From the NCBI GenBank assembly GCA_036429605.1, contig CM071589.1, positions 496,001 through 560,000 on the forward strand: a DNA stretch of 64,000 nt, in the 5' to 3' direction. The position numbers and the translations under genes were made by a program. The notes beneath the pieces were generated by a model that did not search any database, had not been told where the DNA came from, and saw nothing but the letters and a program-made list of their open reading frames with translations. The stretch is from Cladobotryum mycophilum. Lineage: Eukaryota > Ascomycota > Sordariomycetes > Hypocreales > Hypocreaceae. Of this stretch, positions 1-11,267 are shown in pieces; the stretch's first letter is position 1, and every line of letters starts with the position of its first letter.

Positions 1-923
1 AAGAAGATGCTCACGTCATAAACCTGTCTCAGATCTTCTTTGTGTATGCGGCCTTCTTGCTGTAGCAAGGTCCAAGTCGTACCCCACTCGAAAAATGGCA
101 CAATCCACTGCATATCATGTTCGGATTAGCATAGAAGAATAGGTGTGTTGTCGATCGAGATCGAATGGTTCAATCAATCGCAGAAATGAAGGAAGCCATG
201 GCAACATACACCGAAAAGATCTCCAGCGACACGGTTGCCATGCATCATGTTCAGAATCTCCTTGAGATTCAGTGAACCGTCACCATCCTTATCCCACTTT
301 GTAAACAAGTCCTCAAACTTTTGCGGCACAAACCGCCCCTCGTTGTCGTATACGCCTGTGTCGGAGCCATGCTAGATCATTTCAGTCAGCCCACTGATCC
401 ACGGCGCCAAGAATCCCGAGACAGCATGAAGAATCACCTTTGCTTTGTAAATACCATTCACATATATGCGAAAGAATGGATCTGGTAGGTATGAATAGGC
501 CATGCGCGTGGGATACGAAAAAAGAAGTTGATGAGAACCATCCCCATCAATGAGAACGGAGGATTGAAGCCTAGCTCACGGAAGCCGGTATATGTGTCCC
601 ATGGCGTAATCAGTCCATCTCCATCTCGGTCCCAGAAGAGAACATGCTGTTGAAGGACGGTCTATTGAGAAAGTCGTCAGTTCATGCCAATACCGTACCT
701 TGACTATCGCCCTTACGTAGTCTTTGTATTTTTCACCATATTTTCTGGTGCCGTAGGGGACCTGATCCGAAACTGCATGATTTGCACGAGGGATTCCGGG
801 CTTTTCAATGATACAGTCTGCATCAACTGCTGGTAGTCGCTCAGAGGTTACATCGCAATGCGGGACGGATACCGTAATATCGACATCGCGTTTCGTCGAG
901 CTAGATGAGCTGCTGCAAGGCAT
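1..923 (-). pseudogene. Caleosin (peroxygenase-like) pseudogene, cut by the window edge
   Basis: Caleosins are lipid-droplet proteins with a Ca2+-binding EF hand and haem peroxygenase activity. The minus strand reads an N-terminal exon from the ATG at 923, then an EF-hand segment (DRDGDGLITPWDTYTGF, about 655-590), a hydrophobic stretch, a second acidic loop (WDKDGDGSLNL) and DLFG spliced to WIVPFFEWGTTW. Two lesions are visible. The frame shifts by one base in a T run near 516-521, and an in-frame TAG stands at about 373 where caleosins have Trp (after GLTEMI). The first putative intron (662-698) is only 37 nt. The last intron starts with a normal GTATGT. The 3' end lies beyond the window. 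The family call is firm, and the lesions make a full-length product unlikely. Confidence 0.8.
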
Positions 924-1862
924 GATGGTCTAATTTTCTCAGTCGCTAGCTGTAAGTTCATTGAAGATGTCGACACTGCTACAGAGGTCTTGAAGGGATT
1001 CTATATGTGGCAGCTGAGTAAAGTTTCACGAAATTCATAACATGTGATAATTGAGCAGACGCTTTGTCCAGCGTGTGGTACTCTACAGATGACATTCCAG
1101 TCTTGAGTCTTACCAGTTTACACTAGATTTAAGTTATGACGTTCTATAAAATGACGCTGTAAAATGTCAAGGCATTGTGTAGATAGCTTGCGTCATGTTT
1201 TGCAAGGCCCCTATGAGTCCTTGTGACGGTTACGTCGTCTTGACGTCTACATATAGTACATGCAGCCAACTGGCCTACCTTTAATTCATCATTTCGTTGA
1301 CTGTGCAAACGGCATTGTTTAATTAACTTTATATCATTTAACACATGTGAGGAAGCTACCGTGGTCGACTATTTTGTTATTTTCTTGTCCTTCAAATACA
1401 TTTGTATCATAAAGGCCCTGTGTCATGATGATAGAGATCAGTCTTGAGGCCATAATGCAATCTCCCATGCTGGTTCTTGTTATGATTCACCTGAAAGTCT
1501 GCATGTACACCAGACATGTCGGATACCTGGAGGCGATTTCTTTCACCCTGACCAGTAAATTATAGTGAGCATGTCTCTTTTGTCAGGTCACAGGTTAAAT
1601 CAATATGCATGATGTATTACATCCATCAGCGTTCTATATAGCCTGATTTCGATGCATTCCCATGACATACATATAGTACTGTACCTTACTACAGATGTTA
1701 CCTAGATTTTGAGACTACAGAAACACCAACCGCAATATTTTCCTTCATATATGAACAATTGAGATTGAACTTGGTACCCGTAGAGCTCATAAACCACTGG
1801 CTGTCTTGCAAACAGAAATGATTGACGCTTGGAACAAAATTATCAACGCCAAGGCAGACGAA
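924..1862. other. Intergenic, no gene seen
   Basis: This is AT-rich sequence between the caleosin relic and the GMC gene. Only short open frames without family resemblance occur. It should contain the promoters of both flanking genes, which point away from each other, but I cannot place a clear element. Confidence 0.5.
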
Positions 1863-4063
1863 ATGGTAGCGCACGAGACATTCGACTTTATTTGTGCCGG
1901 TGGTAAAGCTCCATGATATTGGAAGAAGTATTTATCGAGTTTGGGGTCTTTACTGATCAGCTTTCCCCCAGGTGGCACAGCAGGACTCCTCGTGGCAGGT
2001 CGCCTCGCCTCGAATCCAGATGTGAGTGTCCTCGTTGTGGAGGCGGGGAAAGAGTGAGCACTCCTTATTTCTGAACAGAATCACACTACGAAGAAAAATA
2101 AGGTCCATCATCAACTTTCTGCTGATTCATAGTACTAGCAACCACGAGAATGCGCAGGGCATCCTCACTCCAGCCCTGGCCTTTGATCTACCAGAAAGCG
2201 AATACGACTGGGCTTATGAGACGACGATTGTTGATAAAGAGGGATATAAACGAGTTGAGAAGAAGAATACAGCAGGAAAGGTGCTTGGTGGAAGCAGCTG
2301 CCTGAACCACTGCGCATGGCTTCAAGGCAGCAAAGCGACGTATGATGAATGGCAGGATTTCGGCGGTTCCGAATGGTCCTGGGAAAATTGCGCTGAATAC
2401 TTTAAAAAGGTGACTCAATTACACGTCCCATGGGTATACAGACCATGACTGACACTGAATTTCTAGCCTGTTTCGTTCAATAACGAGGATGAGCTCATGG
2501 GAAATGAGCTTCAAAAGGCTGTGGCAAACAGTTCCCGCTCTTTACTGGAGATTTCACCAATACAGCCCACTCCCCTAGCTGATCCTATTACCAAAGCTTG
2601 GACAAGTCGCGGTTATGCGATTGCTAGAGATACGCTTGATGGGCAGGTAGACGGTCTCTCTCATACGGTTCAAACAATACATCACGGCCAGCGGAGTACG
2701 AGCACATGCTTCATCAAAGACAAGGAGAATGTTACAGTACTAAGCTCTTCTCTTGTTGAGAAAGTCGTGTTTGAGAATCGAACAGCCATCGGTGTTATGG
2801 TCAGTGACCTCGGCGCCAATCAGCGCTTCTACAAAGCAAAAAGAGAAGTCATCATATCATGCGGCGTGTTCGAATCACCCAAGCTTCTGATGCTCTCCGG
2901 CATTGGGCCAAGGGAGCAATTCTTTAAGCTCCGACTACCTTATCTAGCTGCTTCACCGCACGTCGGCAAGAATCTTCAGGATCATCCGACTTTGTCGCAC
3001 ACGTTTCGCGTCTCGGATGGCTATTCTATGGATCCCATCATGAGGCCCGGCCTAGAGAGAGATGAAGCTATGAAGATGTATCACGAAAAGAGGACTGGGC
3101 CCATGGGAAGTGGTTTGGTTGAGATGACAGCCTTTACCAGGATTGATGCGCGTCTACAAACCTGTCGAGAATGGAGGAACATGGTTGAAGCAGATCCTCA
3201 TCTTGATCCCCTTGGACCCCATCAGCAACCCCATTGCAAGTTTGACTTTATGGTGAGTGCGATATATTATTTGGCTCCATGCTTACATTATGTGAAACAT
3301 TAGGCATCTAACATCTAACAGCCATTCTTTGCAAGCCCCTTTCAACCACATGTAAAGCAACCGAAAGAAGGTAGCTACTTGACTGTAGTGTCATCGCTAC
3401 TTCGGCCAAAGTCTAGAGGGACAGTGTGCTTGAAATCAACGGATATCAGTCAACAGCCAGTGATTAACCTCAATCACCTAGCAGAGGAAGTTGACGTGGC
3501 TAGTCTTCGTGAAGGGATGCGATTTATTCATGAGGTTCTGATGAAGGGTGACGGGATGAGGGATCTCATCTTTGGTGAACACCCAGAACCACTACCAGAG
3601 TCAGACAAAGACTTCAATGACCTTATAAGCCGTCAAGTTACGACAGGCTATGGTAAGCAAACCTTCATCAGCATCCTAACTTGGTGACGTTGCGCTAAGC
3701 TAGGTGTAGATGCTTGTGGGACATGCAGAATGGGCAACGACATCATGAATGGCGTCGTGGACTCGCATCTTCGAGTGTTTGGAGCAAACAACCTTCGAGT
3801 CATCGATGCCTCCGTCTTTCCTATAATCCCAGACGCAAGCATCCAAAGCGCAGTCTACATGGTCGCAGAAAAGGTACGTTTGAGCATGGCATCGTGTAAT
3901 CATGCACTAATCCTTCCAGGGTACTCAAATGATCATGAAAGACTACCCTGACCTTTGGGAAATGGGAAATAAAGAAACAAACGGGGTTTATGCCCTGATC
4001 TCGACTGTGCGACATATCGTGTCAGGGAATAAAGATTTATGGCATAAAGCGCGAGGATGTTAA
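1863..4063 (+). CDS. GMC-family FAD oxidoreductase (choline/glucose dehydrogenase-like)
   Basis: GMC enzymes use FAD to oxidise alcohols, sugars or aldehydes. Seven exons (1863-1902, 1972-2053, 2139-2409, 2467-3252, 3322-3652, 3704-3873, 3920-4063) join in frame to about 607 residues. Visible motifs are the FAD fold FICAGGGTAGLLVAGRLA at the N-terminus followed by VLVVEAGK, the GMC signature region GKVLGGSSCLNHCAWLQG, the second signature SPKLLMLSGIGP, and the C-terminal CGTCRMG with NLRVIDASVFPIIPDASIQ. The His residues usual in glucose oxidase are replaced (DACGTC, DASIQ); from memory several fungal subfamilies share this, so it need not mean loss of activity. The start was chosen because only a few residues precede the FAD motif and the ATG leads straight into it. 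No signal peptide is seen. Substrate unknown. Confidence 0.88.
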
Positions 4064-4757
4064 TCATATATTACCAACATTTGGTTACATCCATTATATA
4101 TCATCCTCCAACACCCACACAAGGTTCTACCCGGAGGCAACCCTTATCAAGGAAATAGCACTACCATTCCTTCGGGTCTGCTTGCGTGGAAAAGTCTTAA
4201 ATTGGGCTTTGTAGCCAAATAGTTGTGTCATCGAGGAATTGAACACGTTGGAAGTATTAGTGCGGCCACAATACGAAGGGGGCCTGTATTCCGTGTAGTA
4301 TTGCTTGCATGGTTGGGAGCACGGAGTGTTACTCAGATAAAGAAGCAGTATAAAATCTTATGCTATGCTGCCTTATACACGACATCCATCTTGTTCTTGC
4401 TTCTTCCATCTTATGCAGAGACAGGTACTCCACAGTTGGGCTTCTTCAGGCGCTGAGCCTCTTTAACGGTTGACCCTCTCTGACACTTGAATGTTGTAGT
4501 ATAAACAATTTTTGCCGAGACATTATCAATTTGCTTCTTTATAATTAATGAATCAGGTGCTTCTTTACGAAATCGAGTAGCTAAATGCTTTTACTTTTAT
4601 TACTTTTATTAAGAATCCAATGGCGCCGCGATCCTTCAATTATAGTTGGCCACCCTTCATCCGCGTTCAATCCACTGACAGCCTTGCCGGGTGCTAACGT
4701 CGGACCTCCATAGGATTGTCATCTGTCCGAGGGTTCCATTACAAGGTCATAGTGGCC
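4064..4757. other. Intergenic plus probable 5' part of the Fig1-like gene
   Basis: Most of this stretch is AT-rich without coding signal. At its right end the Fig1 reading frame stays open upstream of 4758 back to about 4698. A good branch site (GCTAAC, 4693) and an acceptor ending at 4713 suggest that the transmembrane exon really starts at 4714. An ATG at 4620 could begin a first exon, but no convincing donor joins it. Confidence 0.4.
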
Positions 4758-5707
4758 ATGCTCACTGAGGCTATTTTCCTCTGTAAATAGTCTTTTCCGA
4801 ACGACTCTATACTCACACCTTCGGCTAATTTCTTCACCTAGCCCTCATCCTCGCCTCCTGCACCACATCAAAGTTCAGCGGCGTCTACCTCATATCCCTC
4901 TACTATTCTCCCGCCGATCCCTTCAAAGCCAACTCCACAGACTCGGCGCTCGCGGCGATCCTGGTCAACCTAGCCGGCAACCAAACATCCCTACAAGTCC
5001 GTGCAGGCTACATGGGTGTGTGTGCCAGCTTACCATTCGGGGACTGGACGTGTTCAACCCAGGCGAGTTCAGTGGCGAGCGTGCTTCGATATGTGACCAT
5101 GCAGGCGAGCGCTTCGAATGTGTCGTCTGATCCTCTGAATTTGATCGGCATCGCTCAAAAGTTCAAGGATGAAGTTGTCTTTGATGAATTATTGTGAGTT
5201 CTCTTTCAGCATCATCACCATCTATCTACCCCACGCATCTCTGATCCTTCTAGGTTCATTTCTTTGACGTTTGGCGTTCTGGAATTCTTGCACGTAGTCA
5301 CTATTCCACTTTGGTATTCAAACCAGGCTCCTAGGGATAGTGAGGGCGGCCGGAATCGAGTGCCGGCATTTGCGGCAAGGCGTGTATCCCGAACTACTCT
5401 TGTTCTTTTGGGTATATCGGCACTCATGACTTGCCTTACTGTCTTTTGGCAGCATCTATCTAGCGCCGCTGCCATCGCAGTGAGTAAAAGAATGACCGCC
5501 GGTGTCGTGAAAGGCCATGTTGGATCAGTCTCCATGGGTTTGGGATGGGCGGCTGTGTTTCTTAATTTCTCCATATTCCTTGCGGTGTTCATTTTGGAGC
5601 GGACGATTCGACCACCATCGTTGCCACCCATCCACTCAGTGAATTGTCTATATCTTTCAGCTCTATTTTCCCCTGATACATTCTTTAATTTGTTCAAAGC
5701 TACCTAA
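4758..5707 (+). CDS. Fig1-family membrane protein (Ca2+ regulator, membrane fusion)
   Basis: Fig1 proteins are plasma-membrane claudin-like proteins needed for low-affinity Ca2+ influx and cell fusion during mating. Exons 4758-4782, 4842-5193 and 5254-5707 join in frame (276 residues from this ATG). A first hydrophobic segment ends in LILASC. A long extracellular-like loop carries VRAGYMGVCASLPFGDWTC, the Fig1 GxxGxC region. Three further hydrophobic helices follow (LTFGVLEFLHVVTIPL; TLVLLGISALMTCL; GWAAVFLNFSIFLAVFIL). The true N-terminus may lie upstream in an exon starting near 4714, because the open frame reads FHYKVIVAM before this Met. The CDS end overlaps the stop of the convergent ankyrin/CorA-like pseudogene by 8 bp. 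No lesion was seen. Confidence 0.72.
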
Positions 5708-6766
5708 TGAGACTACTGGTGTTTCTACTGTTGCTAGTTGTCACTGTCAACGATTGTCTAGATCTTCTGTTTATGATGTACCTTAGGGCCACCACCAACA
5801 ACCAACATAAAATCAGAATGACCATGCAAATCGTGACAGTAAGCTTAATACCTTGAGTCAGGTGGGACTTCCAGATAATAATAAGAAGAGGCATAAGGAC
5901 CAGTAGGCAACAGGCAATGACTTTCTTAGTGGCTGAAGAAAGGTGAGGCAGCCTAACATTGCCCAGCCTTTTCATAGTTCGGGTGACTTGATCAATCTTA
6001 AAGGCGAGCCATACCAATGGGATAGCAGCAGCAAGTTCAATGCTTACTGTCGCATTCGACTGTTAATTAATCCTTCGATCGATAGGTCTGGGGTGTTTGT
6101 AGCTTACGTAGGTATTTGAGAACATAGCGTAACTCGAGCTTTCCATTGCTGTCCGTGGGAAATGTGTCAATATTTATCGTAAAGAAAGCTGACATGAATT
6201 ACAATGGTAGCTAGACATAGTCAGCATATGTTGAAGAAAAACAATAGACAGAGGGAGAGAAGGGGGGGGGGATAAAAGGTGAATGACATACAAAGACAGT
6301 TGTGACAACGGTAAACACCATCAGGATTTTGGACTGTCTGGCTGCTTCCTGTGCTTGATTTCTCTGGTATTCTGCATGTTTAGTCGCAACAGCAACTTCT
6401 AAGGAGTTGGCTTGTTTCTGCTTCAGATCAATGAGGTGATGAAGCTTGTAAACACGCGCTCATTAGCCAGAGAACGGCTGCATGTCATGCCTTTAACAAT
6501 AAACATACCGAATCCCGAGCCTTTTTAGCCATGTCTTGCATTTTCCCCACATGTAAAAGGTAGCTCTTAATACTTTTATGATCCAGAGGGATGCCTTGTT
6601 CTAAACCAACATTGCCGAAAGTATCAGACAGCTGCTTCACCGTCGTTTGCTGGTCTTCCAAAACTTGGTGTAAAATACGAAGTTCATCTTCGATATCCTC
6701 AATCTCAACCAGCAGATCTATCTCAATGGTAAACTTCATATCATCATGTAGTGAACCGCTGTCGCC

Positions 6767-6786
6767 CAGGGCAGCATCCCGATCAA
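6767..6786 (+). repeat. hAT-1 left terminal inverted repeat
   Basis: These 20 bases, beginning CAGGGCAGCA, match the reverse complement of 10035-10054 exactly. The 8 bases to the left (6759-6766, CTGTCGCC) are the target-site duplication. Confidence 0.95.
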
Positions 6787-6900
6787 TCAAGTCAAGTTTG
6801 CCACCTTAACTTGCGAGACTTGATGACCGCGAGGGCCAGACTTGTTAGACTTGCTAGAATTGATTGAACTTGGTAGGCTTGATAGGGCGAGACTATTCCC
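6781..6900. repeat. hAT-1 left subterminal motif array
   Basis: ACTTG/ACTTGAT and their complements recur in both orientations (for example ATCAAGTCAAGT, GAGACTTGATGA, AGACTTGTTAGACTTG, GAACTTGGTAGGCTTGAT). Subterminal motif clusters are typical transposase-binding regions of hAT elements; binding here is inferred. Confidence 0.6.
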
Positions 6901-7039
6901 AACAGGTCAAGGTCATGTAATGCTGTAATACTGAATTTCTCTTAGTGTTGAAGTGTATTTTGTCAAGTGAAGCTATTCATAACCGATCAATACTATCGTG
7001 GGACTCTGGTATCCAGATTTCTTTGGTGTTGAAGCTGAT

Positions 7040-9608
7040 TTATACACTGCCTGGCCTTTTTGGTATAGCAAAGCCGCCCCCAAGCGAAATTGCACCAGTC
7101 CGTAGCCAGTTCTTCAAGCATTGTAGCATCTCGAGTGTTGACGACCTCATTGAGAGCCGTTGAGATGATAGCGTTAGCTTGCAGAGGCTGAAGGCTCTCT
7201 CGCAGTCTGCTGCCATCGCGGGAACTGCAAGCAAGTCTAATGCAAGCTTGCTAAGGGTTGGGAAGGCCTGCTGCTGTGATATCCACCATTTAACAGGATC
7301 TTCAACGCCTTGCAAATCAAGGTCAAGGTATTTTTCTAGCTCTGAGATATTATTAAGTGGCTGGGCCTTGCTCTTTCCAAGCCATTGCTCATAGGGATCA
7401 TTTTCCTTTACCCGTAAAGCTACCGTCAAGAAATCCTCGTTATTTGAAGGCTGATTATATATATTAGTATCATTGTCATGAGAGTACCAACGCTCCCAGT
7501 AGTTCGTAAGGCTCTTCTTAGCATCACGAAGCCATATCAACTGCTCATCGCTATCCCACATTCGCTCAAGCCATCGAATATTATATTCAGGATTGAGGAT
7601 TATTGCTGCAGCAAAAAGAGGTGATTCCCCAAGCCGAATATAATAGTCATTGAGCTTTTGCCATGCAATTGTAATAGAAAGTCGAAGATATGCTTTGGAG
7701 CTCTTTCGAAGGGAAGAGTACTGCTCAGACTGTAATGTAGAGCTTAAGTATTCTTCTCTTGTGTGTACAGGGAGTGTGGTTATTATATTCGTTCGAGAGG
7801 ATCGTGATCTTGGGCTTTGAGGCCGTAACATTGATTCGAGGCGGGAAACAGTTCGTTGAGAGCGACGAGGTTCAGCAGATAGTGCGATTTGCATTTGGCT
7901 TTCAGTCTCTTCGATTTCCTCGTCAGTTGGCGATGTATATATAGCTTTCCAATCCTCAAGGTGTTGAAGCAGAAACTCAATGCCGGCTAGAACCTCCCAA
8001 AGGCGCCCATGGCTACCTCCTTTACCCCATCCTTGACAACGCATTGTTTGCATATATAGAGGTTCAAGGATTGCCTTGATCTCTATTAGAATTCGCCAAT
8101 CCTCATGACTGAGAACATCATCCTGATGGATACACATCTGAGGGTTAGTACCAAACTGATGATCGTTGATGAAGGCTTGGATGTGTGCCCGCTTGAGAAG
8201 AGCACGTTCGATCATTAGATATGTAGAATTCCACCTTGTCTCGTTGTTTGTAACAAGCTCAAGCTCTCGAGATGATACATCTGATAAAGTAAAGACACCA
8301 TCATCATTAACTTCTTCGGCTGCTTTCTTGAATTGCTCGCTTCGTTGAGGCGAGGCCCGAATAAATGTAACGATATTATGAAGCTTTCCAACAGGGCCTT
8401 TCTTTCTCCAATGACGAAGATCATCATCAAGGCGATCGGCCATATAATAAAGCTGTGACTCTTGCTCAAAGGCTTCACTGTCTTCGTGATATAAAAAAGC
8501 ACGGCCAACGAGATTGAGAATGTGGCCATAACATCGCATTCGCCTCTCTTCTGCATCAATTGAAGTCATCCGCGGGTCCAGTTGATGAAAGAGACTTCGA
8601 GTACAGGTATCGTTATTTGAGGCATTGTCAGATATAACGGTACCGATTCGATTGTTAATATCCCAGTCTTGTATAGCCTGTAGAAGGGTATTTGCAAGAT
8701 TCTCTCCAGTATGAGCTCCTGATTGCTGCCGAAGAGCAAGAAGGCGTTGTTGTTGCTTTCCACTATGATCAAGGAAGTGTCCTGTAACAGCCATTATCGC
8801 GAGTCGATTCGGTGAGGTCCATAGATCAAACCCAAGATGTATTCTTGTAATAGCGTTATGCATCTCGGCTTGAATGATTCCTTTCTTTGAGTTGAATAAG
8901 GACTTGAGGCTATGCCGCTGTCTTGTTCTACTCCACGAGATCTGGCTTGTTACATCGGGTTCAAGTTGGTAGCTGAATTCTCGAATATATGGATCCTCGA
9001 AGACCGAGAACGGTAGATCGTTATTGATCAAGAAAGCAAGGAGAAGCTCTTCAAGCTTTTGTATATATGATCGTGTATGAAGCGTCTCTTTATTCCGAGG
9101 TCGTTTGAACGGAGCAGGGGTAGTATTAGCTTGTGAGCTAGAAGATGAGTCGGTTATATTATGCTCTTCGATACGGTGTTTCTTTTTGAGATGATCAGTT
9201 GCAGCAGTTGTTGCCGCTGATTTGAGAGGCTTAAGGAGGCTCCCATCTTCATCACATCGTCGACATATCCAAAACACATCGCCTGCACGATATAAATCAG
9301 TATGCAAAGGTATATAATATAAGAAGGGATTTTTTATTTTAGGAGGAGATACCTGGCTTGTTATCCGCAAGAATCTCCTGAACAAAGAGCCCTTCCTTTC
9401 TGATCCAGCTTGTACGACCTCTTGACCCCTTTCTTGATATCATTTCCTCAAGGACAAAGCGGCGGCCTCGCCATATTGCAGTCGGGAGGTTCTCGATTGT
9501 ATCGCGGCCGTTGGGGTTAAAATCGGACAATGGGGTAACTTGCGATGCAGTAGCGAATTGCGAATGAATACTAGAAGGGCGCGATGCCCCAAAAACCGTC
9601 AGGCTCAT
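7040..9608 (-). CDS. hAT-family transposase (BED zinc finger, dimerisation domain)
   Basis: The enzyme cuts and re-inserts the hAT element. Two exons (9608-9353 and 9282-7040) join in frame to 832 residues with no internal stop; the intron is GT-AG. After the short first exon (MSLTVFGASRP...) comes a BED-type zinc finger (VFWICRRC with DHLKKKH), then the RNase H-like core (HLGFDLWTSPNRLAIMAV, TVISDNASNNDTC, RCYGHILNLVGRAF). The hAT C-terminal dimerisation domain follows (FPTLSKLALDLLAVPAMA, CERAFSLCKLTLSSQRLSM). The ATG at 9608 was chosen because the homologous gene in hAT-2 starts at the matching MSLTVF. Length and motifs suggest a functional protein. Not a host gene. Confidence 0.93.
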
Positions 9609-9763
9609 TGGTATTGAGGGCGTATGTGCGAAGGAAGGTATGTTGTTGTGACGTTGATGTGGCGGATACGCATCGCGATTTCGTGTTATTGGTGTTATCA
9701 AATTCCTAATAGCTGATGTGTATGTTACTTAGTAAAGAAAAGGAAAAAGAAAAGATAACAATA

Positions 9764-9835
9764 GCTTATATGGTTTAGTGGTATAACGCTTGGTCATTTA
9801 GGCTAAGAAGTGCAGGTTCGAATCCTGTTATGAGC
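9764..9835 (+). tRNA. tRNA-like sequence inside hAT-1 (nonstandard anticodon loop)
   Basis: The 72 nt fold as a cloverleaf. The acceptor GCTTATA pairs with TATGAGC (one G-T), the D arm is GTTTAGTGGTATAAC, the anticodon stem CTTGG pairs with CTAAG, and the T arm is GCAGGTTCGAATCCTGT. Box A (TTTAGTGGTA) and box B (GGTTCGAATCC) look like functional Pol III promoter boxes. The anticodon loop is 9 nt instead of 7, so no amino acid can be assigned. A T4 run follows. It runs opposite to the transposase. It may be a tRNA-derived insertion rather than a working tRNA. Confidence 0.45.
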
Positions 9836-9934
9836 GTAAATTTTAATTGTATCATCGTAAGGTGATATAATTACTATTTTTTGCTATTTTTAGCATCGGA
9901 ATAACTATAATCCGTAAAAAAATCCTACCCTATA

Positions 9935-10034
9935 CTTGTCAAGTCTATCAAGTTTTGGACTTTTTAAACTTGACTGATTGATAATTGGGAATAGCCTCAC
10001 TTGATTGATTGATTGATAGACTTGATGACTAGAC
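9935..10034. repeat. hAT-1 right subterminal motif array
   Basis: The same ACTTGAT motif recurs (CTTGTCAAGT, CTATCAAGT, AAACTTGACTGATTGAT, CACTTGATTGATTG, AGACTTGATGACTAGACTTG). A GGGAATAGCC stretch here mirrors GACTATTCCC near 6891, so the subterminal regions are themselves partly inverted. Confidence 0.6.
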
Positions 10035-10054
10035 TTGATCGGGATGCTGCCCTG
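10035..10054 (-). repeat. hAT-1 right terminal inverted repeat
   Basis: This is the exact inverted match of 6767-6786. It is followed by the second copy of the target duplication CTGTCGCC at 10055-10062. Confidence 0.95.
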
Positions 10055-11078
10055 CTGTCGCCGCTGCTGTCGTTGTTGTGTGTGTCCGCTGAATGGAGGG
10101 TTTCTCGAAAGTTCTTTAGACGACCCATCGTCCTCTCATTCTATCAGTGATGGTTAAGTACCACTATCCGCCAAAAGTCAGAAGGTATTAGCCTGACGTA
10201 CTACAATCCTAATAGACCGTTCAAAAAAGTCAAAGAAATGGTAATCTTCCGGAATCCGATGCTCGTCGAAGGTACTGATACACGAATTAGTTATTAGACT
10301 TGCTAGGTCGTAGACGGATGTGATGGGCTTTCTCACGGTATCCTTGAGGTGCGTAAGAACCCTCTGGTGGACGTTCATAGGATCATCCCATATGAGCTTT
10401 GGTAGTGTTGAATCCTCATGCTCTGCGACCTGCGACAATCTCATAACTGGAGGACAATCAGTTTGTGGAGGAAAGGCCGGACGCATTGTTGCCTTATCGA
10501 ATTGCTCTGCCCACGACTGCCATTTGAGAGGACAACAGGTAATAATGGTATCTGAAGGATTAGCAGAGAGTACAAGAATCCAACCAGCATAGCTCTACTT
10601 GCCTCCATTTAGGATCCAAAGCCAGAGTTGATCTACCATGAATATCTTGGCGTCATTCTGATGCTGGTTTGTGTAGCGATAGACAACTTGATCTTTATCT
10701 CGATGTAAGGTGTTATCTAGGTAAGGGTAAAAGTACTGATCAAGAGTTCTTCGGGGTTGGAGGCCTAGCTGCCCGGTTTCATCAGGGATACCGTATCCCC
10801 TAATGAGATTCACATGGGGGTTTTCAACCTTTTGTCGTGGAACGGCGACGAGATCATTGACCTGGATCTTTCCTCTCGGCGCTCTACCGGTAATAAAATT
10901 CAGTAATTTCGTATTAGCCTTCAATACCTTGGATTTCTTCTCTGGTTTTTGTATTACAGCTTGTTCAGGTGAGTCTTTAGACTTTATGTCCATGGGACTA
11001 AGCTCCGTTACGTCTTGAGTACGAGCTTTGTTTAGAGCATTATGACCTCCCTTTGAATCATGTTCCTCTAATTGCTGC

Positions 11079-11101
11079 CAGTGAAGCAATCCGATCAAAC
11101 A
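11079..11101 (+). repeat. hAT-2 left terminal inverted repeat
   Basis: 23 bases beginning CAGTGAAGCA that match the reverse complement of 14226-14248 exactly, preceded by the target duplication ATTGCTGC at 11071-11078. Confidence 0.93.
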
Positions 11102-11267
11102 TAATAAACAAACAACCAAACAAACAAATAATTTAAAGCTATTCACAGTCCCAAATAAGTAATTGTTCAAGGCTGAATATTTGATATATTTATCAAATTT
11201 AGGGTAGGTAGAATGTCTCGGAATATATCCTTTCCGTAGCTATTTTTAGTACAAAATGATAGAATTT

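Larger units (their letters stand above)
6767..10054 (-). mobile_element. hAT DNA transposon 1, complete and possibly autonomous
   Basis: This 3288-bp element has perfect 20-bp terminal inverted repeats beginning CAGGGCAGCATCCC and an exact 8-bp target duplication (CTGTCGCC at 6759-6766 and 10055-10062), as expected for hAT elements. It holds one open transposase gene on the minus strand, arrays of ACTTGAT-like subterminal motifs at both ends, and a tRNA-like sequence between the transposase start and the right end. It sits in the coding sequence of the ankyrin/CorA-like gene. Intact ends, target duplication and open transposase suggest a recent insertion. Confidence 0.95.

Noticed and set aside
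2054..2466. Stops in the GMC oxidoreductase frame
   Set aside because: They fall in GT-AG introns (2054-2138, 2410-2466); the spliced frame is open over 607 codons.
9764..9835. Functional host tRNA gene
   Set aside because: The 9-nt anticodon loop and the location inside a transposon argue for a tRNA-derived module rather than a standard tRNA; kept only as tRNA-like.
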